This document shows, piece after piece, positions 16,699 through 26,141 of a DNA stretch of 64,000 nt; positions within the stretch are counted from its first letter, which is position 1; the number at the start of each line of letters is the position of its first letter. The stretch is from Paenibacillus macquariensis (GTDB lineage Bacteria > Bacillota > Bacilli > Paenibacillales > Paenibacillaceae): assembly GCF_900156375.1 (NCBI RefSeq), contig NZ_FTNK01000004.1:248001-312000 (forward strand), given 5' to 3'. The notes under the pieces were generated by a model. It saw only the letters and a program-made list of their open reading frames with translations. It did not search any database and had not been told where the DNA came from. A program made the translations under genes and the position numbers.

Positions 16699-19011
16699 TT
16701 GAAGACATTAATTATTGCGGAAAAACCGGATATGGGACGGAATATAGCTGCCGCAATAGATCCTAAAGCAAAAAATAACCGTTCTTATCTAGAAGGCGAA
16801 CAGTATATTATTACTTGGGCAATTGGGCATTTAATTGGTTTAGCTGAACCAGATGCTTATGATGATAAGTACAAGAAGTGGAACATAAACGATTTACCAA
16901 TTATTCCTGATAATTTTAAGTTAGTTCCCAATAAAAATACAGTTGATCAACTTAAAATTATTGCTGATTTAGCTAAAAGATGCGATTTGGTAGTCAATTC
17001 TTGCGATGCCGGAAGAGAAGGCCAGTATATCTTTTCGCTAGTCCAGAGATATCTAATGTTAAGTCAACCAGTTAAACGATTATGGATTTCTGATTTAACT
17101 CCAGAAACAATCAGAAAAGGTTTTTCTGAGCTTAAAGATAGTTCTGAATATGAAAACTTAACAAAAGCTGCAACTGCCCGAAGTGAAGCAGATTGGCTGA
17201 TTGGTATGAATGGTTCGAGAGCTTTTACGACTAAGCATAATGTTTTGCTCTCTGTTGGCCGCGTACAAACACCCGTGCTTGCTCTTATTTATGACCGTCA
17301 GAAACAAATTGAGGCATTTTCATCGCTCAAATTTTATGAACTTGAGGGTTATTTCATTCAAGGTGATATTTCGTATAGAGGCATTTGGCAAGGAGAACGA
17401 TTTACTGACGGAGAAAAAGCAAATTCGATTGCGACCAAGGTCAAAGGAAAGCCAGTAATAATTAATTCCTATGAAGTTAAGGAAACGAAAGAATTTCCAT
17501 TTAAGTTGTATGATTTGACTTTGTTGCAACGAGAAGCAAATGCGAAATATGCCTTTTCAGCTAAGAAGACATTGGACCTTGCGCAAGCGTTGTATGAAAA
17601 GCATAAAGTGATATCTTACCCAAGAACCAATTCCAACTATGTAACCGAGCAAAATATCCCGGACATGCATAAATCTTTAAATGCCTTACAGGGCACAGCA
17701 TACCATGAGCTTGTTCAAGGTGCTAATCGTAATCTTGTTAATATAAATAATAAATTTATTTGTAATCCATCAAAGGTCGAAGATCACCATGCGATTTTAC
17801 CAACCAATAAAAAGGCAACATCACTTAATCCAGATGAACAGAAACTATATGATTTAATTGTGAGGCGTTTTTTGTCGCAATTCTATCCACCTGCATTCTA
17901 TAAGGTACATACAGTACTGACAGAAGTTGAGAACGAGATCTTTAAGACAACTGTTAAAGAGCTGCTCTCGCTTGGGTGGAAAGTTATTTATGCTGATCAA
18001 AAAAAGGAAAAGGCAAAGATTCAAAAAGGGAAAGAAAAAGATGAAGAAGAGGATGAAGAAGTAGAAGTTAGTGAACCATTTTCAATTAATGCGCAAGGGG
18101 AAGTCCAATGTTTGGATGCAATAGTGAAGGAGAAAGACACACAACCGCCTAAGCACTTTAATGAGGGAACATTGCTGAAGGCGATGGAAAGTGCTGGTAA
18201 ACAAATTGAAGATGATGAGCTTCGCGACGCAATGAAAGACTCTGGTCTTGGAACGCCAGCAACTCGTGCAGCTACAATCGAGAGGCTGAAAAATGTTGGA
18301 TATGTAGAGATGCAGGGAAAAAAAATTCAAATTACTCAGAAGGGCCGAACCGCAATTGAATTGATTAGGGGCGCAGGAATTGAACTTTTAACCTCACCTG
18401 AAATGACAGGACAATGGGAACGTAGACTGAATGAGATATCTCGTGGAACTGCATCAAATGATCAATTCATGGAGAATGTGAAAAAATTTGCCACTAGAAT
18501 TGTCGAAAAAGTTCGAGTGCAATCTCGCGCATCTAAGACCTCCTTTGAGAGTGAGACCCCAACTAGGGTAGCTACCACTAAAGAACGGCGTAAAATCAGT
18601 AACCAAAGTTCAGACAATGCAAATTCGGAAAAAAGCCCTAATGATAAAAGCGTTTCAAACGTGACAAGTCGTCGATCGACTGCCAAAAAGACTAAATTGC
18701 TAGAAGAAAATAGTTCCGAGTCTACTAATACATCGCCAAGTGTAATTGCCAGGTGCCCAAGAAAGGGCTGCAATGGTCTAATTTTCATGGGTCGTAAGGG
18801 TTATGGATGTTCCAAATATAAGGAAGGCTGTAAATTTGTTATCTGGAAGGAAAACTTCGGACGAAATTTGACAGATGCTCAGGTTAAATCTTTAATTGAA
18901 AAAGGTAAAACTGGCAAACTAAAGCTTTTACGAGAGGATGGATCATCAGTTGATGCACGCTTAATAATTATGAATGCTGAGGCTGGTGAGCCAATCCTCA
19001 AAATTGAATAA
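16699..19011 (+). CDS. topB: DNA topoisomerase III
   Basis: This 770-residue type IA topoisomerase relaxes and decatenates DNA by single-strand passage. The Toprim domain is at the N-terminus (IIAEKPDMGRNIAAAI, acidic DAGREGQ motif near residue 103). The catalytic tyrosine is Y307 in SYPRTNSNYV. GLGTPATRAATIERL is the usual conserved loop. The C-terminus has a zinc ribbon (CPRKGCNG, then GYGCSKYKEGCKF) and a topoisomerase C-terminal repeat. Translation starts with TTG 16699 after AAGGAG. It is AT-rich compared with its truncated paralogue at 22237, and TopB of this type is often carried by ICEs and plasmids. An IS sits seven bases after its stop. Confidence 0.9.
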   Translation: MKTLIIAEKPDMGRNIAAAIDPKAKNNRSYLEGEQYIITWAIGHLIGLAEPDAYDDKYKKWNINDLPIIPDNFKLVPNKNTVDQLKIIADLAKRCDLVVNSCDAGREGQYIFSLVQRYLMLSQPVKRLWISDLTPETIRKGFSELKDSSEYENLTKAATARSEADWLIGMNGSRAFTTKHNVLLSVGRVQTPVLALIYDRQKQIEAFSSLKFYELEGYFIQGDISYRGIWQGERFTDGEKANSIATKVKGKPVIINSYEVKETKEFPFKLYDLTLLQREANAKYAFSAKKTLDLAQALYEKHKVISYPRTNSNYVTEQNIPDMHKSLNALQGTAYHELVQGANRNLVNINNKFICNPSKVEDHHAILPTNKKATSLNPDEQKLYDLIVRRFLSQFYPPAFYKVHTVLTEVENEIFKTTVKELLSLGWKVIYADQKKEKAKIQKGKEKDEEEDEEVEVSEPFSINAQGEVQCLDAIVKEKDTQPPKHFNEGTLLKAMESAGKQIEDDELRDAMKDSGLGTPATRAATIERLKNVGYVEMQGKKIQITQKGRTAIELIRGAGIELLTSPEMTGQWERRLNEISRGTASNDQFMENVKKFATRIVEKVRVQSRASKTSFESETPTRVATTKERRKISNQSSDNANSEKSPNDKSVSNVTSRRSTAKKTKLLEENSSESTNTSPSVIARCPRKGCNGLIFMGRKGYGCSKYKEGCKFVIWKENFGRNLTDAQVKSLIEKGKTGKLKLLREDGSSVDARLIIMNAEAGEPILKIE

Positions 19012-19017
19012 GGTTTT

Positions 19018-20021
19018 TTGATTATCCAGTTAGCTCAGGGACGTCTTTTAATGCGAACTAATGTTTGGTATAATGAAATCAAACATGCGTTCGTGAGTGA
19101 TTTCTATGGCAAAGCAATAATCGATGAATCTTATTCAATTTCAAAAGAAGTTTCAAACTGAGGAATCTTGCCATCAGCATTTGTTCAAGATGAAGTGGCC
19201 TGAGAGATATCGCTGCCCAAAATGCCAGCACCAGAAGGCTTACGAAATCAAGACTCGTAATTCACCTCTTTACGAGTGTACGAATTGCCAACACCAAACA
19301 ACCGTGATCGCCGGAACGATTTTCGAAAAGACAAGAACGGATTTGGTCAAATGGTTTTGGGCTATTTACTTGATCGCTCAAGACAAACGTGGCGTTTCGG
19401 CTACTTACCTGTCCGACGAACTCGACATTGCCTATCAAACTGCCTGGACGATTCAGCACAAAGTTCGTAAGGCGATGGGAGAACGTGACGCTGCCTATGC
19501 CCTTGCTGGTATCGTCGAACTCGACGAAGCTTTTTTCGGAGCGCCCACGGAAGGCGGTAAACGCGGGCGCGGCATCGAACAAACTACCGTGCTTGTAGCA
19601 TTATCAATCGACAAGAAGGGTTGCCCGAAATACCTGAAAATGCAGGTCATTCCTGACGTCAAAGGAACGACGCTCACTGATTTTGCAACCACGCACATTG
19701 AAGCTGGGTCAACTATTGCCAGCGATAGATATCGTTCTTACCAAGCTTTGACCAAAAATGGCTTCCACCCTGAAGCCAAAAAGTACGACCTGAAAGAAAA
19801 TCCAGATCATCTAAAGTGGCTCCACACGATCATCTCTAATGCGAAAGCTATTATTGGTGGTACCTAACACGGCTTAGATCCTAAGCACCTACAAGCATAT
19901 CTCGATGGATTTTGATATCGATTCAACCGCCGAGAGGTCAAGAACGAGTTATTCAATAGGCTAGTTCATTGTTGCCTATGGTCTACGACGATTACCTATC
20001 CTGAGCTAGTTGGATAATCAA
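19018..20021 (+). mobile_element. IS1595-family insertion sequence (inactive)
   Basis: Terminal inverted repeats TTGATTATCCAGTTAGCTCA... (19018-19041) and its near-complement ending at 20021 flank the transposase gene. They are bordered by identical 10-base sequences ATAAGGTTTT (19008-19017 and 20022-20031), which look like a target duplication. The left copy overlaps the topB stop codon. The element is about 1.0 kb. Confidence 0.85.
19124..20017 (+). pseudogene. IS1595-family transposase with two nonsense codons
   Basis: The frame keeps one phase for 297 codons. It has an N-terminal zinc ribbon (CPKCQHQKAYE, then YECTNCQHQT) and a DDE-type core with VELDEAFFGA and IASDRYRSYQ, ending LVHCCLWSTTITYPELVG. 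Two stops interrupt it: TAA at 19865-19867, where tyrosine is expected in GGTYHGL, and TGA at 19913-19915. The DDE nuclease of the ISXO2-like domain is therefore cut short and the element cannot move by itself. Confidence 0.85.
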
Positions 20022-20101
20022 ATAAGGTTTTATTAACTATTTGTTAATTTAAGTGACATAAATCAAGATGATCCAACAGATGACAAAGGAACTGATTTTA
20101 G

Positions 20102-20272
20102 TTGTACGGTTTGACTCCATGTGATTTTACTTTTCACAAAAAAGTGCTAGGGAAGTCAATATCAGAAACGCAGATAAGGAACTTTTTGGAAAGGAGAAAA
20201 ACAACCCTTGTTAAGGGGGTTACAAAAGGCGAGAAAACGTTCGAAGCAGCACTTAATTGGAATATGTTATAA
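20102..20272 (+). pseudogene. Topoisomerase C-terminal-repeat fragment
   Basis: The frame reads CDFTFHKKVLGKSISETQIR, then FLERRKTTLVKGV, then KTFEAALNWN before a stop. The pattern 'GK.IS..q...Ll..gkT.l.kGf....gk.FdAaL' is the topoisomerase C-terminal repeat (Toprim_Crpt) found after the ribbon of type IA topoisomerases and in plasmid proteins. No start is present, and the preceding codons fit only with a frameshift. It is a third topoisomerase-like piece beside topB and its truncated copy. Confidence 0.6.
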
Positions 20273-20431
20273 GATAAGGTTTCCTTCGAACTTAAACCAA
20301 AGTAAAACAAATGAAGCATGGTATTGACAAGATAGAACAGTATTTTATAAATTAGACATATACGACGGTTATTACTTTATGCGAGATGTTTCAATAGTGA
20401 TATAGTGACATCGAGCTCTAGCCAAGCGGCC

Positions 20432-20506
20432 AAAGAGCACTTGTAAGATTTCGTTTTAGGATTCTATTGAATCTTAGGCGATTTCTTTTGAGTTGCTCTT
20501 TTTTAG
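20432..20506 (+). terminator. Long hairpin with T-run
   Basis: AAAGAGCA (20432-20439) pairs with TGCTCTTT (20494-20501), with an inner stem around AGGATTC/GAATCTT, and a run of T follows on the plus strand. It probably insulates the following transposase gene from upstream transcription. Confidence 0.5.
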
Positions 20507-20644
20507 TTTTTATAAATGAATGAATTTCATAATTCAAAAGCCTTACCACACCTGAGTTTTTAAGACGCAAAAAAGGGAGTACCACCCCAAATCTCGAAGT
20601 GTTTAGTACCGCTACCACACACCTGAGAGAGGGCTGAACTCCCG

Positions 20645-22021
20645 ATGTATAGTATTCGCCAAGAAGAGCTATTCTCCCTGCACGAATTATTAGAAATGTC
20701 ACCCAAAGATACGTACACCCTTGTCTTTGAAACACTCGACATTTCGCCATTCTTGAAATTAGTATCTAAAAAGAGCTTAAATGGAAAACCGACACAGCTA
20801 AATTATGCTGCCATGTTAGTTTCTTTGTTCGTCCGTGTTATGGAGCGAATTCCGACGATGAAAGACCTCATCAAAAGATTGGCCAGAAGCGTGGAATTCA
20901 GCACGCAATGTGGTTTTACCGGTTCAGACCGAATCCCAAGCAAGCATCCTTTAGCAGAATGATTCGTAAACTGCAAAATTCCGCTGTCTTTCAGGAGACA
21001 CATAACAAGCTCATCCATCAGGCTTTTCAAGAAGGGTTTATTGACGCAACGATTATTGCCATGGATGCTACTCATATCGAGGCCAGAGATCGCCATCCTG
21101 AAAAGGAATCACAATCCACGGATAACACAGATGAATTGCTGACTGAACTTCCAAAGAAAAAGCGCGGACGCAAGTCCAAGGCCGAGCGGGATCAGTGGCT
21201 GAAAGAGCAAGCAGAGTTAGAAGCCAATCGGCCTTTGTTTGAGAAAAAGGTCGAAGAACAGCTTCAACACTCGTTTTCTGAGTTAAATAAGCAGATTCCA
21301 CTTTCGCCTGAATGGGGCATTAAAAAGAACTCGGAAGGCAAGAATGTGTTTTGGTATGGATTTAAAGGGCATCTGCTCGTTGACTCTAAAAGTCAATATA
21401 TCCTTACGGCGCTCCTATCTTCAGGAAACATCAACGATGGTAAAATGGGCGATTCCCTTGCTTAAATCGCTGTCGGAGTTTTATCCATATCTTAAAGTGG
21501 ATTACGTGCTTGCAGATGCGGGCTACGATCTCGTACCCATTTTCCAGCAAGCGCAAGTTCTAGGAGCTTATGCACTCATCGATTACAACAAACGAAATGA
21601 ACAACCCGTCGAAGGAAAAGATAAGTATTTTCGCCCTACCTGCAAAGAAGGAAAGAGCTATAGGTACGATAGTTTCGATCCCAAGTATGAAACGCTCAAG
21701 TACACGTCACCAAAGGAATGTGAGAGTTGTCCATTTAACGATGGGGAATGCCAGAGAGTGCATAAAGTAAAAGTGGAATCTGATATTCGTAAATATACCG
21801 TTCCAGCTCGAGGTAGTGACCGTTACTACGAGTTATATAAAAAACGAACAGCAGTTGAGCGTGTCAACGCTTATCTGAAGGAGTATTTTCAGCTCAACAA
21901 CATTTGTCATCGAGGAAAGCTGGCTAGTGTTGACTTTCAGTTATCCTGTTTGATTTATACAGCATGCAAATTAACAGTTGATCGTGTTAGAAAGAAACAA
22001 TCCCACAAGACTGCAGCATAA
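20645..22021 (+). pseudogene. IS1182-family transposase with two frameshifts
   Basis: Three overlapping frames together give one IS1182-type transposase. The first runs from ATG 20645 (SLHELLEMSPKDTYTLVFET to GSDRIPSK), the second continues from about 20935 (ASFSRMIRKLQNSAVFQETH through the HLLVDSKSQY core), and the third runs from about 21440 to 22021 (VLADAGYDLVPIFQQAQ, KYTVPARGSDRYYELYKKRT, then AVERVNAYLKEYF). The shifts restore the original phase, indicating two opposite small indels. The protein would be a DDE recombinase, now inactive unless the shifts are read errors. Confidence 0.8.
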
Positions 22022-22060
22022 TTTTTTTCAAAATTAGACCTCCAAATTTGGATTAGCACA

Positions 22061-22150
22061 ATCTTTATTCAAAAACATTATGAAATTGATTCAAATATAA
22101 AAATTAAGTTGAAAATAGAAGCAGCATTCATGAAAAATATCGATGAATAA
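22061..22150 (+). pseudogene. Possible C-terminal scrap cut by the IS1182-type element
   Basis: A frame entering from the IS side ends at TAA 22148 and reads IFIQKHYEIDSNIKIKLKIE before AAFMKNIDE. It has no start codon. It may be the tail of a gene interrupted by the insertion, and is too short to identify. Confidence 0.3.
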
Positions 22151-22236
22151 ATATACGTTATTCTGTATGCAACTATTTCAGGGTGGATCTCAATTAAGTT
22201 ATAAAAGCTAAAAATCCCTATGCAAGAGGTGGATCT

Positions 22237-24279
22237 ATGAAATTATCAGATGCCGATGGATGTAATAGGACGGGATTTATAAAGGGTTTTTCTCATAAAT
22301 GCATATGCGAACTTTCCATTAGTGAGGATATATTTTCGCTTATTCAGCGGCATTTACAACTAAGTCAGCCTGTCAAAAGACTATGGATTTCGGATTTGAC
22401 CCCTGAAACGATACGAAAAGGTTTTGCTGAGTTAAAAGAAGGTTCTGAGTATGAGAACTTAACGAAAGCTGCAAGGGCACGTAGTGAAGCGGATTGGTTA
22501 ATTGGTATGAATGGATCGCGTGCTTTCACAACTAAACATAATGTGCTGCTATCTGTAGGGAGGGTACAGACGCCTGTACTTGCACTAATCTATGATCGAC
22601 AGAAGCAGATTGAAGCCTTCGACTCCTTAAAGTTCTTTGAACTTGAAGGATATTTCACGCAGAACGACTACACATACAAGGCCATGTGGCAGGGTGACCG
22701 GATGACGGATCAAGCCAAAGTTGAAGCGCTAGCCGCCAAGGTGAAGGGCAAGCAGGGGCGAATTGCAACATACGATGTAAAGGACACCAAAGAGTATCCG
22801 AACAAATTGTACGATTTGACGCTGCTGCAACGTGAAGCGAATGCGAAGTACTCTTTTTCTGCGAAGAAAACATTGGATACGGCACAGGCACTTTATGAGA
22901 AACACAAGGTGATATCCTATCCACGTACGAATTCTAACTATGTGACGGAGCAAAACATTCCGGAAATGCACAAAACCTTATCAGTTCTGCAAAGTACATC
23001 CTACGGAGACCTAGTGGCGGGTGCAGATCGGAGCATCGTTCATAAAGGGAATAAATCCATTTGTAATCCAACGAAAGTAGAAGATCACCATGCTATTCTT
23101 CCAACTCACCGTAAAGCTGCAAATCTTAGCCCGGACGAGCAGAAGCTCTATGATTTGATCGTGCGGAGATTTCTATCACAATTCTACCCACCGGCTGAAT
23201 ATAAAGTACATACCGTCATGACCGAGGTGGAAGGTGAGACATTCAAAACAACCGTGAAAGAATTGCTTAGTCTAGGGTGGAAGGTCGTAACTGCCGATCA
23301 GAAGAAGGACCCAGTTAAGAAGTCTAAAGGCAAAGATAAGGACGACGATGACGAAGAAGAGACGGAAGTCAACGAACCTTTCATGATACAACCTAAAGAT
23401 GATGTAACTTGTACGGATGCGATTGTCAAAGAAAAGGATACTCAACCTCCTAAGCACTATACCGAAGGGACGCTACTTAAAGCGATGGAAAGTGCGGGCA
23501 AACAGATCGAGAATGAAGAGTTACGTGATGCAATGAAGGATTCCGGACTGGGTACACCTGCAACGCGTGCAGCAACCATTGAACGATTGAAAAGTGTCGG
23601 TTATGTAGATATGCAGGGGAAGAGAATTCAAATTACGCAAAAAGGGCGTACCGTTATCGAGTTAATTCGAGGTGCTGGGATTGAACTGCTTACTTCACCT
23701 GAAATGACAGGGCAATGGGAACGAAGATTGAATGAGATCTCACGGGGTACGGCATCCGATGAACAATTCATGGGGAACGTTAAGAAGTTCGCAACGATGA
23801 TTGTCGATAAGGTTCGTGTACAATCTAGAGCCTCGAAGACAATGTTTGAGAGCGAGGATTCCGCACAGAAACCTGCTGCGAAGAAGCGCACGACTGCTCA
23901 ATCTACTGGAACTACAAAGCCTGCGACGAAAAGTAGACAAGCGAGTACTTCAAGTAGTGCCAAGTCAGCGGAATCAATGAAACCTGCTGAGCAGAAAAAT
24001 TCGGCACCGACAATCATATCGAAGTGTCCCCGACCTGGTTGTGGGGGAATGATCTTCATGGGACGTAAAGGATATGGCTGTTCTCACTACAAAGAAGGCT
24101 GCAAATTTGTCATTTGGAAAGAGAATTTCGGACGTGTATTAACAGATGCACAAGTGAAGGCGTTAATTGAAAAGGGTAAGACGAGTAAAGTGAAACTTTC
24201 ACTCGAAGATGGAACACCAAGTGATGCCCGTCTAGTCATTAAAAGTTTAGAGACGGGTGAACTCACGATTGAACCATAA
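22237..24279 (+). pseudogene. topB copy lacking the Toprim domain
   Basis: From about residue 32 (DIFSLIQRHLQLSQPVKRLW) to the end, this 680-residue frame is collinear with topB at 16699, including the active-site tyrosine (Y228 in SYPRTNSNYV), the ribbon (CPRPGCGG, GYGCSHYKEGCKF) and the C-terminal repeat. The first 110 or so residues of a normal TopB are missing, including the glutamate and aspartate metal ligands. About 30 unrelated residues, translated from ATG 22237 after GAGGTGG, replace them. Without Toprim it cannot cleave and religate DNA normally. Codon use is closer to the chromosomal genes downstream than that of the first copy, so this may be the resident gene that was damaged. 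Confidence 0.85.
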
Positions 24280-24327
24280 TACGATTAACAGTTGAGGTCA
24301 TATTCACATTCATTACGCTTAAATTAA

Positions 24328-24363
24328 AAACAACGGATCCCTTTAATTGAGGGTCCGTTGTTT
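24328..24363. terminator. Bidirectional terminator between topB copy and HAD gene
   Basis: AAACAACGGATCCCT (24328-24342) and AGGGTCCGTTGTTT (24350-24363) pair with one bulged base, with A and T tracts outside. The HAD gene's stop codon lies in the loop. Confidence 0.8.
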
Positions 24364-25104
24364 ATTTTCTTGCTCTATTTTGTGGTCAATCATTTCTGGG
24401 ACTTCCTCAATGGATGAAACGGTGTATAGAATATGGTCTGGAGAACTTTCAAGCTCAACAATGTTATATTCCCATTCATTCGAAATCTGGATATGAATAC
24501 TTGCAATCCCAGCAGTTAGTGCGGGAATGACGTCTGTTCGAAGGGAATTTCCAATCATCCAAGTAGAGGAACGATCAAAAAGACCACTTTGTAAAATTTG
24601 TTCTAAGGCTTGTGTATTTTTATGCTCACGAATATAAATTCGCTCATCGAAATACATATTTAATTTCATTTGATCAATCTTCCGTTGTTGAATGGCAGTC
24701 TCGCCACCTGTATAGAGGTAAAGTTGATGCCCATCACTTTTTAAGGATTCAAGAGTCTCAATCATTCGAGGATAGGGTTCCACTTCCAGATCATAAACAC
24801 TAAGTCCTAATTTCATCAACTGATCTTCCTCTTGAGGATTAATCAGACGAGGACACTTTTGACTGAAATACCGATACGTATTGATGAGAGATGCAGGGAA
24901 GTTACCACTTTTAAATCCAACGTTGTGGACAGAGGCAATATCGATCTCAATTTGCTTTTGACGAATCTCCGTGGTTGTTAATTCATATTCTGAGAACCAT
25001 TGTTGGATTAATGCATTAAATTCGTCTAAAATCAGTCCGAAATATTTATTGCAATGAATGAGTGTATCATCCAGATCAAATAGAATTTGTTGACGTGTAT
25101 TCAC
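24343..25104 (-). CDS. HAD-superfamily hydrolase
   Basis: The 253-residue protein has HAD motif I FDLDDT (residues 9-14), a motif II threonine in LYTGG and motif IV in WMIGNSLRTDVIPA. A helical cap lies between motifs I and II, as in class C1 HAD phosphatases. The reaction is probably hydrolysis of a small phosphate ester; the substrate cannot be told. It is transcribed with the ArsR-like regulator upstream (13 bases apart), so the two form an operon. Confidence 0.85.
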   Translation of the reverse strand: MNTRQQILFDLDDTLIHCNKYFGLILDEFNALIQQWFSEYELTTTEIRQKQIEIDIASVHNVGFKSGNFPASLINTYRYFSQKCPRLINPQEEDQLMKLGLSVYDLEVEPYPRMIETLESLKSDGHQLYLYTGGETAIQQRKIDQMKLNMYFDERIYIREHKNTQALEQILQSGLFDRSSTWMIGNSLRTDVIPALTAGIASIHIQISNEWEYNIVELESSPDHILYTVSSIEEVPEMIDHKIEQENKQRTLN

Positions 25105-25117
25105 GTATGAATCACTC

Positions 25118-26038
25118 CTAAAGATGTATATACGTTTCTAAGAATATCTGAAGTTCTGCAACGCCATCTGGACGAATACTGTATTTCTCAGTGTCGTGAT
25201 TACCGAGATGGATGCGTAGAAATCCAGCTACTCGAAGGATTCTAAGGTGATGCCTTAGTGTCTCTACAGGTTGCGATAAATCACGTTGCATATCGAAAAG
25301 TGACTTGGGTTGATCTCCGATATAACGAAGTAAACGAAGTCTACTCAGATCAGAGAGAGCATGTGTCATGCGAGTGAGGCACATAGGTGGTTCATCATTC
25401 TCAAGATCTTCTGGTACATCAACCGGATATTGAATGAGAAGCATATTAGTATAGAAACAAAACAGATTAATTGGACGATTGTGAACGGTGGGGAAAAGAA
25501 TCACCGTATCGGTATCTGTCATATCATCCATAACGATACCAGCAGTGGCATATTCAATTAAATTTTCAGGATCCATTTTGGTTAAAAGTGTTCTTTTTTC
25601 CAAAGCATCTTCTTCAATCAGTGGTAATATATCGCCTTCAACTTCTTTGAAATAGTGGATATACCATAGTTTTAATAAGGGTACATAGTCATTTCGAATT
25701 CGTCTAGCATCATCTAACGACATGTTGGGAAGGTAAGGAGAGGATAGCTCAAACAAAGAATCGTCACTACATAACGTTAAATGTTCAAGAAAAGGCTCAA
25801 CTTCATCTCCAGTCTGTCTAAGGATTGCCCATGCATATAACACATCAAAATCATCGAATGGCCAAGATGATGCGGGTGCTAATGCGTCGCGGACACTCAC
25901 GGAGAGCTGATTATTAACCGTGTGAAGCCATTGGGGTCCCATATCCATGTTGTCTGTCCATTTTTTTGAAGTGTATACCATAAAACTCGCCATAAGTTCG
26001 TAGATCGATGAAACATCGACTTTTACGTTATAGTTCAT
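25118..26038 (-). CDS. ArsR-family winged-helix regulator
   Basis: The product has 306 residues. The C-terminal 90 form an ArsR-type winged helix: LSDLSRLRLLRYIGDQPKSL, then ETLRHHLRILRVAGFLRI. The N-terminal 200 residues are a helical sensory or dimerisation region of unknown ligand. ATG 26038 has the better spacing to GGAAAGG; ATG 26047 is nine bases upstream. It is divergent from the MFS exporter with 100 bases between, so it probably controls that gene and its own operon. Confidence 0.8.
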   Translation of the reverse strand: MNYNVKVDVSSIYELMASFMVYTSKKWTDNMDMGPQWLHTVNNQLSVSVRDALAPASSWPFDDFDVLYAWAILRQTGDEVEPFLEHLTLCSDDSLFELSSPYLPNMSLDDARRIRNDYVPLLKLWYIHYFKEVEGDILPLIEEDALEKRTLLTKMDPENLIEYATAGIVMDDMTDTDTVILFPTVHNRPINLFCFYTNMLLIQYPVDVPEDLENDEPPMCLTRMTHALSDLSRLRLLRYIGDQPKSLFDMQRDLSQPVETLRHHLRILRVAGFLRIHLGNHDTEKYSIRPDGVAELQIFLETYIHL

Positions 26039-26085
26039 GTACCCCATACCTTTCCGTCATTTCATAAAGCTTCTTATATTATGGC

Positions 26086-26114
26086 TTGTTCTGATAGGGC
26101 TTGTCCACTATAAT
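26086..26114 (+). promoter_or_regulatory. Sigma-A promoter of the MFS gene
   Basis: TTGTTC (26086-26091) and TATAAT (26109-26114) are 17 bases apart, 27 bases before the GTG start of the MFS gene. Confidence 0.65.
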
Positions 26115-26141
26115 GTGGAATAGTTTAAGGGGGAGAACAGG

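Larger units (their letters stand above)
20022..20644. other. Spacer between the two IS elements
   Basis: This 620-base AT-rich stretch holds the 10-base IS1595 target repeat, a topoisomerase-repeat fragment (20102-20272) and a hairpin with T-run (20432-20506). No intact gene is seen. The left end of the IS1182-type element must lie here, but I could not fix it because no matching terminal repeats are obvious. Confidence 0.5.

Noticed and set aside
20418..20750. Minus-strand frame across the IS1182 left region
   Set aside because: It overlaps the hairpin and the transposase N-terminus and looks like a shadow.
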